64,000 nt of DNA from JAHEKD01 sp965215945 (GTDB lineage: Bacteria; Pseudomonadota; Gammaproteobacteria; Arenicellales; JAHEKD01): contig CBDCFC010000046.1 in the NCBI GenBank assembly GCA_965215945.1, positions 62,001 to 126,000 of the forward strand. Direction: 5' to 3'. Below are positions 9,962 to 18,444 of the stretch, piece after piece (position 1 is the first letter of the stretch; each line of letters starts with the position of its first letter). A model generated the notes under the pieces. The model saw only the letters and a program-made list of their open reading frames with translations. It was not told the origin of the DNA and did not search any database. A program made the position numbers and the translations under genes.

Positions 9962-10119
9962 TATTGGCATTTCTAATTCATCATTTCTTTCAGTTAATAC
10001 CAGCTTATTTAACATGAAAGTTTTAACTCGCGATGAGTTATGTTGCTGATCTGGCAGGCCTATTAGTGTGTCTTGAATTGGATGTTTGATTGTGATGTAT
10101 TCGTTTTTAAATAAAGCCG

Positions 10120-10150
10120 CTGGATTCCGGATCGTGGTCCGGAATGACGA
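10120..10150. repeat. Dispersed palindrome, CTGGATTCCGG type
   Basis: An inverted repeat CTGGATTCCGG...CCGGAATGACGA ends 29 bp before the adenine deaminase start. The preceding bases AATAAAGCC and the palindrome itself recur at 59386-59418. This shows that the conserved unit is longer than the stem alone. Confidence 0.72.
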
Positions 10151-10179
10151 GTTAGTAGCTCTAACCCAGGCCGCCTGAA

Positions 10180-11187
10180 TTGAGAGAACTAATCCAAAAC
10201 CTCCCCAAAGCCGAATTACATATTCACATAGAAGGTAGTTTTGAGCCCGGGTTGATGTTCGAAATAGCTTCTCGCAACAATGTTTGTCTAGCCTACGATT
10301 CGGTTGAATCTTTAAAACAGGCTTATCAGTTTACTCGCTTGCAGGATTTTCTCGATATTTATTATCAGGGTATGTCGGCCTTAGTCACAGAACATGATTT
10401 TTATGATTTGACTATGGCTTACATGCACCAATGTAAAGCCGAGAACATCGTTCACACAGAAATCTTTTTCGATCCTCAAGGACATACTCATCGAGGAGTT
10501 TCTTTCGAGACGGTAATAAATGGTATTCATCAGGCTCTAGTGGATGCCGAACGAAAGTTTGGCATTACTTCTTATTTGATTATGTGTTTTCTACGGCATT
10601 TAGATGAGCAAGATGCCTTTAATACACTAGAGCAGTCGCTGCCTCATCAAGACAAAATCATCGGTGTGGGTCTTGATTCGACTGAGTTGGGTAACCCGCC
10701 GCAGAAGTTTCAGCGGGTTTTTTCAAGGGCCGAGGAATACGGTTACTTATGTGTTGCACACGCCGGCGAAGAAGGTCCGGCACAATATGTTAAGGATACC
10801 GTGGAGCTTTTAAAGGTAAGCAGAATCGATCATGGTAATCGATGTTTGGAAGATGCTGAATTAGTAATGTCATTGGCGCAAAGTCAGATACCTTTGACCG
10901 TTTGTCCGCTATCGAATTTAAAGCTTGGTGGAGTGGGTAATATGCAACAGCATCCACTAAGAGAGTTAATGGATAAAGGTTTGATGGTGACGGTGAACTC
11001 GGATGATCCCGCCTATTTTGGCGGTTATCTTAATGAAAATTATATAGCTGTCCAAGAATCATTGGATTTATCCAAAGCCCAGATCATCCAACTAGCTGAG
11101 AATTCAATTAATGCATCTTTTCTTAGTAGAGGAGAAAAGCAAAACCATCTTGAGAAAATCAAGCAAATAGCCAGCGAATGGAATTAA
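10180..11187 (+). CDS. Adenine deaminase (adenosine deaminase family)
   Basis: This 335-residue amidohydrolase-fold enzyme has metal-site motifs LPKAELHIHIEG near the N terminus, HAGEEGPAQY, SRIDHGNRC and VNSDDPAYFGGY. The sequence type (EIFFDPQGHTHRGV, IIGVGLDSTELGNPP) matches the bacterial and fungal adenine deaminase subgroup of the adenosine deaminase family. Adenine to hypoxanthine is therefore the expected reaction, feeding xanthine dehydrogenase. The start is a TTG, because an in-frame TAA at 10162 rules out anything further upstream. It overlaps puuD by 10 bp. Adenosine deaminase activity cannot be fully excluded. Confidence 0.88.
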   Translation: MRELIQNLPKAELHIHIEGSFEPGLMFEIASRNNVCLAYDSVESLKQAYQFTRLQDFLDIYYQGMSALVTEHDFYDLTMAYMHQCKAENIVHTEIFFDPQGHTHRGVSFETVINGIHQALVDAERKFGITSYLIMCFLRHLDEQDAFNTLEQSLPHQDKIIGVGLDSTELGNPPQKFQRVFSRAEEYGYLCVAHAGEEGPAQYVKDTVELLKVSRIDHGNRCLEDAELVMSLAQSQIPLTVCPLSNLKLGGVGNMQQHPLRELMDKGLMVTVNSDDPAYFGGYLNENYIAVQESLDLSKAQIIQLAENSINASFLSRGEKQNHLEKIKQIASEWN

Positions 11188-12383
11188 TCTGGAATCATTT
11201 ACTGGATTGGTTGAATTTATTATTGCGTTGGGGTCATTTCATAGTAGGTGTGGCCTGGATAGGCGCATCATTTTATTTTAACTGGCTGGAAAACAGATTA
11301 AACAGACTTCAACCCCAGGAAACTGGTGTTGCCGGAAATCTATGGGCCATTCATGGCGGTGGCTTTTATCATTTAAAAAAGTATCAACTTGCTCCAGAAG
11401 AGCTTCCTGGAGAGCTACACTGGTTTAAGTGGGAAGCTTATGCAACCTGGCTGACGGGTTTTTGTTTGTTGTGTGTGGTTTATTATTTCAATGCGGAAGC
11501 TTACCTGATTGAATCCGGTGCTAACTCAATAAGCTCAAACGCTGCGATTTTAGTAGGAATCGCCTCATTGTTGATCAGCTGGTTGTTTTATGATTTTTTG
11601 TGCAAATCGATTTTTAAGTCAACTCCTTTGGTCTTGGCCGCGATTTTGTTCGGTTATTTTCTGGTTTTGTCTTTGGTGCTCAGCCAGTTTTTTACTTCTA
11701 GGGCTTCGTTTATACATGTTGGTGCGGCCATAGGGACGATCATGGTGGCCAATGTTTTTTTTATCATCATCCCGTCCCAAAAGGAGCTTGTTACAGCAGT
11801 AAGTCAGGGTAGGGAACCGCAGGCATTGATGGGGGCGAACGCACTTTTAAGATCAAGACACAATAATTATTTAACTTTGCCTGTTTTGTTTGTCATGATT
11901 AGCAGTCATTATCCGATGATTTACGGCCACCGATATTCATGGTTGGCTCTAGCCATTTTATCTTTGGGTGGGATTTTCATTCGTCATTATTTCAATATCC
12001 GGCATTTGCCGGGCAATAAGCATTTATATTTGTTATCAGGAATATGTTTTATTGTCGTAACCATATTGTTAACGGCACCTATATCATTCAGTTCGAAACA
12101 AACCGCTCAGATTTCTATTGAACAAGTTCACACTGTTATTACTCAACGTTGCGTTAGTTGTCATGCCGAACAACCGATACAGTTAGGCTTTACCGCGCCA
12201 CCTGCTGGACTAATTTTGCAAACCGAAGCACAGGTCGAGCAGTTTGCGACACAAATTCATCAAGCATCCGTGCTCACCAGAACAATGCCATTGGCTAATC
12301 TAACCGGAATGACCGACGATGAACGTGCGTTGATAGATCAGTGGTTCATGCAGCGAGTTGGTGCTATGGGTGGCGATGAATAA
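11178..12383 (+). CDS. puuD: Membrane urate oxidase PuuD with cytochrome c domain
   Basis: This 401-residue protein has an N-terminal multi-helix PuuD domain (WGHFIVGVAWIGASFYFNWLE, cut here as WGHFIVGVAWIGASF; AGNLWAIHGGGFYH; HWFKWEAYATWLTG) and a C-terminal haem-binding cytochrome c domain with the CVSCH site near residue 325. Family members oxidise urate to 5-hydroxyisourate using the respiratory chain instead of producing peroxide as soluble uricase does. It supplies the substrate of UraH at the start of the window. It overlaps the adenine deaminase gene and the guanine deaminase start region. Confidence 0.93.
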   Translation: MELIWNHLLDWLNLLLRWGHFIVGVAWIGASFYFNWLENRLNRLQPQETGVAGNLWAIHGGGFYHLKKYQLAPEELPGELHWFKWEAYATWLTGFCLLCVVYYFNAEAYLIESGANSISSNAAILVGIASLLISWLFYDFLCKSIFKSTPLVLAAILFGYFLVLSLVLSQFFTSRASFIHVGAAIGTIMVANVFFIIIPSQKELVTAVSQGREPQALMGANALLRSRHNNYLTLPVLFVMISSHYPMIYGHRYSWLALAILSLGGIFIRHYFNIRHLPGNKHLYLLSGICFIVVTILLTAPISFSSKQTAQISIEQVHTVITQRCVSCHAEQPIQLGFTAPPAGLILQTEAQVEQFATQIHQASVLTRTMPLANLTGMTDDERALIDQWFMQRVGAMGGDE

Positions 12384-13680
12384 CGAAAATCCATCGTTTG
12401 CAATTCGGGGTCGAATTTTGCATTTTCTCAGGCAACCGGAATCACAGTTTGACGATGAATCGTTTGAATATTTTGAAGACGGTTTGTTATGGATTGAACA
12501 TGGCTATATTAAGGCGTTGCAAAAAGCGGATACGATAGAGCACAAGCTGCCAGCAGATATCGAAATTCAACACTGTCCAGATCAGTTATTCATGCCTGGA
12601 TTTATTGATGCTCATGTCCATTATCCACAAATGAAGGTTATTGCCTCTTATGGTGCGCAATTATTGGACTGGTTGGAAAAATACACCTTTCCTGAAGAAA
12701 GTAAATTTGCTGATATTGAATATGCCAGTCAAACGGCCAAGGTTTTTCTAGACGAATTATTAAAACATGGCACCACAACCGCACTTGTATTTTGTACAGT
12801 TCATCCACAAAGCGTCGAAGCGTTTTTCAAGCAAGCGGAAAAAAGGAACCTACGAATGATCGCCGGCAAGGTGATGATGGATCGAAATGCGCCAAAAGAA
12901 TTGACTGACACCGCTCTGTCGTCATATACACAAAGCAAAGAGTTACTAAAAAAATGGCATGGTCGATCCAGATTATCTTATGCTGTGACTCCACGTTTTG
13001 CACCCACAAGCAGTCCTGAGCAGCTTGCACAGGCCAGCAAGTTATTGCGCGAGTTTCCAGATTGTTATTTGCACACGCATTTAGCTGAGCAGCATGAGGA
13101 GATCGAATGGGTAAAACAATTATTTCCGGATGCTAGAGATTATCTGGATGTTTATGATCAGCATGGTCTGGTGACTGATCGTTCTGTGTTCGCACACGGC
13201 ATTCATTTATCAGAGCGAGAGTCTAATCGGTTGGCTGAAGCTGATTCGGCAATTGCATTTTGTCCAAGTTCGAACCTGTTTTTAGGCAGTGGAATATTCA
13301 AATTAAACAATATCTTACAGAATAAAATTAAAGTCGGATTGGGAACTGATGTAGGTGGTGGCACAAGTTTGTCCATTGGTAGAACACTGCATGATGCTTA
13401 TACGATCACAGCCATGACAGGTAATTCCATGAATGCACTGCAGGCGTTTTATTTGGCAACATTAGGAGGGGCAAAGGCAATCAACCTAGATCATAAAATT
13501 GGTAATTTTGAAATAGGCAAGGAGGCAGACTTTATTGTGATTAATATGTATAGCAACTCACTGCTTGATCAGAGAATAATCAGTGGCACTGATCTTCATG
13601 ATCAATTATTCGCCTTTATGATGCTAGGTGATGAGAGAAACATCGTTCAAACTTATGTGATGGGCAGGGCTCAATTATGA
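12376..13680 (+). CDS. guaD: Guanine deaminase
   Basis: This zinc amidohydrolase of about 434 residues converts guanine to xanthine. Motifs are PGFIDAHVHYPQ (HxH), HTHLAEQHEEIEW, FAHGIHLSERE, FCPSSNLFLGSG and LGTDVGGGTSLS, all in the expected order for GuaD. The ATG at 12376 (MNNENPSF) is preferred. An in-frame TTG at 12358 would add six residues and lies deeper inside puuD. It overlaps puuD by 8 bp and the next gene by 4 bp (ATGA), so all are one transcriptional unit. Confidence 0.93.
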   Translation: MNNENPSFAIRGRILHFLRQPESQFDDESFEYFEDGLLWIEHGYIKALQKADTIEHKLPADIEIQHCPDQLFMPGFIDAHVHYPQMKVIASYGAQLLDWLEKYTFPEESKFADIEYASQTAKVFLDELLKHGTTTALVFCTVHPQSVEAFFKQAEKRNLRMIAGKVMMDRNAPKELTDTALSSYTQSKELLKKWHGRSRLSYAVTPRFAPTSSPEQLAQASKLLREFPDCYLHTHLAEQHEEIEWVKQLFPDARDYLDVYDQHGLVTDRSVFAHGIHLSERESNRLAEADSAIAFCPSSNLFLGSGIFKLNNILQNKIKVGLGTDVGGGTSLSIGRTLHDAYTITAMTGNSMNALQAFYLATLGGAKAINLDHKIGNFEIGKEADFIVINMYSNSLLDQRIISGTDLHDQLFAFMMLGDERNIVQTYVMGRAQL

Positions 13681-14039
13681 TTGACCATTTTAATCTTCCT
13701 GTTTCCAATAGCAAAAAAAGTCTGGCGTTTTATCAGCTTGTTCTTCAGCCTTTAGGTTATAAGTATTTATTTCAAGACCAGGACGCTTATGGATTTGGCT
13801 TGGATTACTGGCAGTTCGGACTTTATCAAACTGACAATGCTATTAATCCTTTACACATTGCTTTCAAAGCAAAAGATAGAGCCAGTGTTGACATGTTTTA
13901 TCAACTTGCAATAAAAAATGGTGCTAAAACAATTGGTAAACCCGGATTAAGAGAACAATATGGACCTAATTATTATGCGGCGTTTGTCTTAGATTTCGAT
14001 GGTCATAACATTGAAGCGGTGTGTAGAATGAACGCCTGA
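13677..14039 (+). CDS. VOC/glyoxalase-fold small protein
   Basis: This 120-residue single-domain vicinal oxygen chelate protein opens MIDHFNLPVSNSKKSLAFYQ and closes with a DFDGHNIEAVCR segment, giving the usual H...E metal-ligand pattern. It overlaps guaD by 4 bp and is the last gene of the purine operon. Members of this subgroup are common but functionally undefined. A role in purine breakdown is only suggested by position. Confidence 0.8.
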   Translation: MIDHFNLPVSNSKKSLAFYQLVLQPLGYKYLFQDQDAYGFGLDYWQFGLYQTDNAINPLHIAFKAKDRASVDMFYQLAIKNGAKTIGKPGLREQYGPNYYAAFVLDFDGHNIEAVCRMNA

Positions 14040-14475
14040 AACTCTAGTTTTGTCTTTTTTTTCATGGGATTAGCCTAAATTCCTCACAAATTTAACAATT
14101 GATCACAATTGAATACTTTACATGAACTGATTTCTTGTGTATTTTAAGATTAAGTATATTTAATGTTGAATATTCACTAAAAATAAAACCATTAGAAATT
14201 GGAGAGTAATTAAAGAAATAGTGATTAGTGCGGCGACAGACTTACCTACCCCTTATGTGAATGCCGAATAATGCGTTTAGTGTTATTCGGCATATCACAG
14301 GTTAAAGCTTAAAAGATTTACTTTTTCAAACAGAACAATCTGTTCATGCTGAACAGATCGGAAATGTTTACTTTTTGCCTGATTCATTGATCATATTGTC
14401 ATTTTATAGTTTCCCCTAACTTTTAAGATACTTAGATCGTCATACCGGCGAAGGCCGGTATCCAGACAATCTTCA
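14040..14475. other. Intergenic gap between convergent operons
   Basis: This gap of about 436 bp separates the rightward purine operon from the leftward cobT-like gene. It is AT-rich and holds a hairpin with arms ATGCCGAATAA and TTATTCGGCAT at 14261-14293, a 17-bp inverted repeat CTGTTCATGCTGAACAG at 14340-14356, and a CGTCATACCGG-type palindrome next to cobT. No convincing protein gene was seen. The hairpin could end purine-operon transcription, but it is not followed by a T tract. Confidence 0.55.
14438..14467. repeat. Dispersed palindrome, CGTCATACCGG type
   Basis: This short member of the palindrome family has arms CGTCATACCGG and CCGGTATCCAG around the loop CGAAGG. It lies 9 bp beyond the stop of the leftward cobT-like gene, a position where it could act as an mRNA 3' hairpin. 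Confidence 0.7.
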
Positions 14476-16182
14476 TCACTGACGGACTGAGGATATAGGC
14501 AGTCTCTGGCTGTATAAAGTTTCCAATGCTGCAAACGCTTCATTATCCAAGGTACCTTTTAGATCAAGCGTAAGGCTGCGTCTGAAAAACTCACTCATGT
14601 CCAAATCAATACCAATGCAGCCCAGCTCGATGTTGCTACGATACTCAATACGATTGGCAACATCATAGAGATGTTGGGCTAGATAAGTATCGTTATTTGT
14701 ATTCGCAGTAGCGCTGTCCATGGGAGCGCCGTCGGAGATTAAAATTAACGCCTTGCGTTGCACATTGTGTTTGTTGAGTCGTTTTGCCGCCCAGTCCAAT
14801 GCTTCACCATCCAGGCCCTCACGGTAATGCAATGTGTTCATCAACGCAGCGATAGAGTATTTAGCCCTTCGCCAGGGTGTTTCAGCATCCTTGTAAATGA
14901 AAAATAAGGCCTCGTTTAACCTGCCTGGATTAGCAGGTTCACCGCTTTTTCGCCATTCTTGTAACACTCGGCCTCCATTCCAACTGCTTGTGGTGAAACC
15001 TAAGACTTCTGTCTTAGCGCCAGCCAGTTCTAAGGCCTGTGAGTAAACATCGACTAATACCGCTACACTTTCATAACGTTGGTTTTTCATTGAGCCTGAA
15101 TTATCAATCAAGAAACTGACTACTAAATCACAAGTTGGAGTTTGGTGTTCCCGCTTGAATATTGAATAGTAATCAGGGTTGGTGATAAGCTGGGCGAGAC
15201 GTCTTGCGTCTATATGCCCCTGGTCCTGGGCAAAATCCCAGCCGCTGCGCTCAGGTAATCCAAATAAATGTTTTAACCGCAATGCCAAACGTGGAATACT
15301 GATCGTTTGGGCTGAAATTTGTTTGTCGAGTTGCCCACGAAGTTTTTTAAGCTGAGTGGTGGAATACAGTTTTGATGCTGGCAAGATTCGATCATAAGCC
15401 TTAGTGAATACGTGGTAGTCATTTTGTTCAGGGTGGTCAATATAATTGGACTTATGCCCCTTTTTAATCCCACTGGAAAAAGCTTTTATATCTTCATGAT
15501 CTTCAGGTAAGGGGATTTTGTAGCGAGTTGCCGTATCTTGATCGTCAATATCGACATTTAAATAATCTGAAATTATTGTCCCAATTTCGAGAGAGTATTC
15601 AGCATAGGTTTTTTGATCATCGAGATGTTTTCGCAATTGGGCAAGTGGCGTGCTGATCAGTGGTATAACGTGATATTGAGGTTCCTCAATGATGGGAGTC
15701 ACTTCACGAGTCGGCATGATGCCCAACATGTTGGAACGAACGACTTGAACCAAAGTGAAAATGACCAGGCCGGCATGATTTTCGGTTAAACCCTTGTGGA
15801 TGTAATCGCGTTGCCAGTCGGTAAAAGCAGATTGAAGATTATTACGCATTCCTGCCAAAAACCGGTCAGCAAATGTTTCTACGCGCAATTGTTCCAGCGT
15901 ATCAAAAATGATCGCCGCAATATTGCCTTTAGGCATTAAACGTTCATGTAATTTTAGATCTGTATGTTTAAGTCTCAGCGCAATAGCGTCGGCGACACCG
16001 CGGGCGTGAGTATAAGAATCACGATGTAGATCAAGTGTTAAATGTGATGTTTTTAGGATGACAGGTCCTTTATCAGTCCATAAACGCTGATGTCGATATG
16101 CCGCTGATGAGTGACCGGATACGGCCCTGATGCTGGCCGAGTTATGCCGCTCGATTAATCGTTTTACTTCAGATTGATTCAC
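14476..16182 (-). CDS. cobT: CobT-like VWA-domain protein
   Basis: This 568-residue protein is similar to the CobT subunit of aerobic cobaltochelatase. It has an N-terminal helical region, a central charged segment and a C-terminal von Willebrand A domain with the MIDAS motif FLIDNSGSM (about residue 370) and LISDGAPMD. It overlaps the CobS-like gene by 4 bp. In cobalamin synthesis CobS and CobT form the ATPase chaperone that drives cobalt insertion with CobN. No cobN is visible here, and many such pairs act as MoxR/VWA metal-insertion or remodelling chaperones of unknown client. The fold is clear; cobaltochelatase function is unproven. Confidence 0.8.
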   Translation of the reverse strand: MNQSEVKRLIERHNSASIRAVSGHSSAAYRHQRLWTDKGPVILKTSHLTLDLHRDSYTHARGVADAIALRLKHTDLKLHERLMPKGNIAAIIFDTLEQLRVETFADRFLAGMRNNLQSAFTDWQRDYIHKGLTENHAGLVIFTLVQVVRSNMLGIMPTREVTPIIEEPQYHVIPLISTPLAQLRKHLDDQKTYAEYSLEIGTIISDYLNVDIDDQDTATRYKIPLPEDHEDIKAFSSGIKKGHKSNYIDHPEQNDYHVFTKAYDRILPASKLYSTTQLKKLRGQLDKQISAQTISIPRLALRLKHLFGLPERSGWDFAQDQGHIDARRLAQLITNPDYYSIFKREHQTPTCDLVVSFLIDNSGSMKNQRYESVAVLVDVYSQALELAGAKTEVLGFTTSSWNGGRVLQEWRKSGEPANPGRLNEALFFIYKDAETPWRRAKYSIAALMNTLHYREGLDGEALDWAAKRLNKHNVQRKALILISDGAPMDSATANTNNDTYLAQHLYDVANRIEYRSNIELGCIGIDLDMSEFFRRSLTLDLKGTLDNEAFAALETLYSQRLPISSVRQ

Positions 16183-17159
16183 TCTTGTAGCTTGAGTGCG
16201 GCAGATTCTTCAAGTTCTTCATCGAAAACCCGTTGATAATACTCAGCGATAATAGAACGCTCGGCTTCATCACATTTATTCAAAAATGACAGCCTGAACG
16301 CTAAAGCGATGTCTGAAAAAATACCTAAATTTTCCGCCCAGCTAATCACTGTCCGCGGAGACATGACTGTGGAAATGTCTGCAGCAGCAAAACCTTTGCG
16401 CGTTAATTCCGCTACTTTAATCATTGAATTTATAATTTGTTTGCTGCGGGTAGTGTTCATCTCAGGAACCCGCGCTATGACGATGTCAGCTTCATCTTCG
16501 GCCGATAGGTAATTGAGTGTGGCAACTATATTCCATCTGTCGATTTGACCCTGATTTAATAGTTGAGTGCCATAATAGAGTCCATTTAGGTTGCCCAGAC
16601 CAACAGTGTTAGCCGTGGCAAACAGGCGAAAACCCTGATGTGGTCGAATCACTCGATTCTGGTCTAATAGCGTAAATTTTCCGTCTCGTTCAAGAATTCG
16701 TTGAATAACAAACATAACGTCGGGTCGACCGGCATCAAACTCGTCAAAGATTAATGCGACTGGACGTTGTAATGCCCAGGGAATAATTCCTTCCTGAAAT
16801 TCGGTGATTTGTTTGCCATCCTTCAAGGAAATCGTATCGCGCCCGACTAAATCAAGTCGGCTGATGTGTCCATCAAGATTTACGCGCACGCAAGGCCAGT
16901 TAAGGCGAGCTGCTATCTGTTCTATATGAGTTGACTTGCCAGTGCCGTGATAACCCTGGACTAATACCCGACGGTCATTGGCAAAACCAGCTAAAATCGC
17001 AAGAGTGACATCATGATTAAAGCAATAGGCTTGATCAATTTCAGGCACATGTTCGTCACGCTGTGAAAAAGCAGGAACATTTAAATCACTGTCGATAGCA
17101 AATGTTTCACGCACAGAAACTTCCATGTCTGGAACCAAGTCCTGCATAATCAACTCCAT
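16179..17159 (-). CDS. cobS: CobS-like AAA+ ATPase
   Basis: This 326-residue MoxR-class AAA+ ATPase is very close in layout to CobS. The N-terminal segment VSVRETFAIDSDLNVPAFS is followed by Walker A GYHGTGKSTHIEQIA, Walker B ALIFDEFDAGRPD, sensor LFATANTVGLG and an arginine-finger region MSPRTVISWAENLGIF. It is the partner of the downstream VWA protein. The first ATG is at 17159. A second in-frame ATG four codons later (MQDLVPD) is also possible. Known CobS assembles in hexameric rings with CobT. Confidence 0.85.
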   Translation of the reverse strand: MELIMQDLVPDMEVSVRETFAIDSDLNVPAFSQRDEHVPEIDQAYCFNHDVTLAILAGFANDRRVLVQGYHGTGKSTHIEQIAARLNWPCVRVNLDGHISRLDLVGRDTISLKDGKQITEFQEGIIPWALQRPVALIFDEFDAGRPDVMFVIQRILERDGKFTLLDQNRVIRPHQGFRLFATANTVGLGNLNGLYYGTQLLNQGQIDRWNIVATLNYLSAEDEADIVIARVPEMNTTRSKQIINSMIKVAELTRKGFAAADISTVMSPRTVISWAENLGIFSDIALAFRLSFLNKCDEAERSIIAEYYQRVFDEELEESAALKLQE

Positions 17160-17237
17160 ATAAATACTTTAAATTGATTTTAAATCAAACAGCCGGTCTA
17201 AATCGCGCCAATTCCCTCAATTCGATGGAGACAACGG

Positions 17238-17403
17238 CATTTCTAATGCTTCATCCGTTTCAGATTACTCAGAGGGTTGATAAAAATCAGGAACTCAACA
17301 CTCAAAAGATTGGAAGAAACCATTTCTAATGCTTCATCCGTTTCAGATTACTCAGAGGGTTGATAAAAATCAGGAATTCAACACTCAAAAGATTGGAAGA
17401 AAC
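17238..17403. repeat. 83-bp tandem duplication (two copies)
   Basis: Bases 17238-17320 are repeated almost perfectly at 17321-17403, starting CATTTCTAATGCTTCATCCG in both. The one difference seen is GAACTC versus GAATTC. The bases right after the second copy (TCCGTAATGCTTCGGTCATTTTAGATT) look like the start of a third, decayed copy; only their first part is relied on here. The repeat sits in the gap between the leftward cobS-like gene and the rightward acetyltransferase and so may carry promoter elements. The copies' near-identity implies a recent slip or unequal exchange. Confidence 0.9.
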
Positions 17404-17468
17404 TCCGTAATGCTTCGGTCATTTTAGATTCCTTGATAATATGGTGAGAATGCTAAACTTGTTTTCAA

Positions 17469-17912
17469 ATGAAAATCCGTCCGGCTTATAAAAATGATGC
17501 AACAGCCATAAGCAAATGTGTTGCACATGCTTATGGACACTATGTTGAGCGACTCGGTAAACCCCCCGGCCCTATGCTGGATGATTATGCAGATATCATC
17601 GATAAACATATTGTCTATGTGGCTGAATTGAATAATTCAATTGTTGGCTTGTTTGTGTTAATGGAAAATTACCAGCCAATCTTATTAGATAATCTGGCAG
17701 TTGATCCGGCGATGCAAGGTCAAGGAATAGGAACTAAGCTACTTAGTTATGCTGAAAGTATAGTTCGTAAAAAAGGACATGATTCTATTCAGTTGTATAC
17801 TCATGAACTCATGTATGAAAACATCGACTTTTACCAAGGAAAGGGTTATCAAATAGTGCATAAAGTTACTGAAAAAGGCTATCAAAGAATTTATATGCAC
17901 AAAAAACTGTGA
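17469..17912 (+). CDS. GNAT-family N-acetyltransferase
   Basis: This 147-residue protein begins MKIRPAYKNDATAISKC and has LLDNLAVDPAMQGQGIGTKLL, the acetyl-CoA pyrophosphate-binding loop (QGQGIG), followed by a typical C-terminal YQGKGY segment. It transfers an acetyl group from acetyl-CoA to an amine of unknown identity. A second GNAT gene starts 4 bp after its stop, so the two are probably co-transcribed. Confidence 0.88.
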   Translation: MKIRPAYKNDATAISKCVAHAYGHYVERLGKPPGPMLDDYADIIDKHIVYVAELNNSIVGLFVLMENYQPILLDNLAVDPAMQGQGIGTKLLSYAESIVRKKGHDSIQLYTHELMYENIDFYQGKGYQIVHKVTEKGYQRIYMHKKL

Positions 17913-17916
17913 CTAG

Positions 17917-18444
17917 ATGAAATTTCGCCAAGCGACTTTTAAGGATAGTGAAAACATTGCCAGTTTGCATGCACGAAGCTGGCAGCATGTTTACAGAGGC
18001 ATATTAAATGAAAACTATCTTGATAAGGACGTGGTTAGCGAAAAGCAGGAATGTTGGCGGCGGAGATTAATCGATGCAGACAATTCTAATCTCTGGGTTT
18101 TGATCGCACAACAGAATAACAAGTTATACGGTTTTAGCTGTATCTTTTTGAATAATGATCGAGAACGGATGGCTTATATGGATAATTTGCATGTGGCGCC
18201 AGAGGCTTATGGAATCGGAATCGGTCGTCAGTTGTTGTACTTGTCATTGCACCATGTTTATCAAGATAATCCGCAAGCAGGGCTTTATCTGTGGGTGTTT
18301 GAAAATAATGCTAATGCAATTGCATTTTATCTTGCCCAGGGCGCAAAGATTATTGACAATGAAACTCAAGCTGCACCAGGTGGTGGTACGATTAAGGCCT
18401 TAAAGATGGCCTGGGCTGATTTAAACTCCTTGTTTAACGATTAG
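17917..18444 (+). CDS. GNAT-family N-acetyltransferase
   Basis: This 175-residue acetyltransferase starts MKFRQATFKDSENIASLHARSW (cut to 20 residues or fewer: the ARSW..VYRGIL pattern is typical). It has MDNLHVAPEAYGIGIGRQLL as its acetyl-CoA loop. The ARSW/YRG opening is common in a widespread bacterial subgroup of unknown substrate. It overlaps the convergent secreted-protein gene by 4 bp at the stop codons. Confidence 0.88.
   Translation: MKFRQATFKDSENIASLHARSWQHVYRGILNENYLDKDVVSEKQECWRRRLIDADNSNLWVLIAQQNNKLYGFSCIFLNNDRERMAYMDNLHVAPEAYGIGIGRQLLYLSLHHVYQDNPQAGLYLWVFENNANAIAFYLAQGAKIIDNETQAAPGGGTIKALKMAWADLNSLFND

Larger units (their letters stand above)
9886..10179. other. Intergenic gap with a composite palindrome pair
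   Basis: This 294-bp gap lies between the nucleoside-binding protein and adenine deaminase. It carries one palindrome at each end (9925-9961 and 10120-10150), with about 160 bp of AT-rich DNA between them. No convincing small gene was found. The promoter of the deaminase operon probably lies here, but no clear -35/-10 pair was recognised. Confidence 0.6.

Noticed and set aside
14221..14271. A GTG-started 16-codon frame considered as a PqqA-like precursor peptide.
   Set aside because: It lacks the conserved Glu-x3-Tyr pair, no radical SAM gene is near, and the ribosome site is too far away.
14340..14356. CTGTTCATGCTGAACAG looked like an SOS (LexA) box.
   Set aside because: The half-sites CTGT and ACAG are nine bases apart, not eight, and no SOS gene follows.
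17238..17403. Repeats considered as a CRISPR array.
   Set aside because: There are only two abutting 83-bp copies with no spacers, and no cas genes in the window.
17469..18444. Two adjacent GNAT genes considered as a toxin-antitoxin module.
   Set aside because: Both are ordinary acetyltransferases, and neither has a ribbon-helix-helix antitoxin partner.
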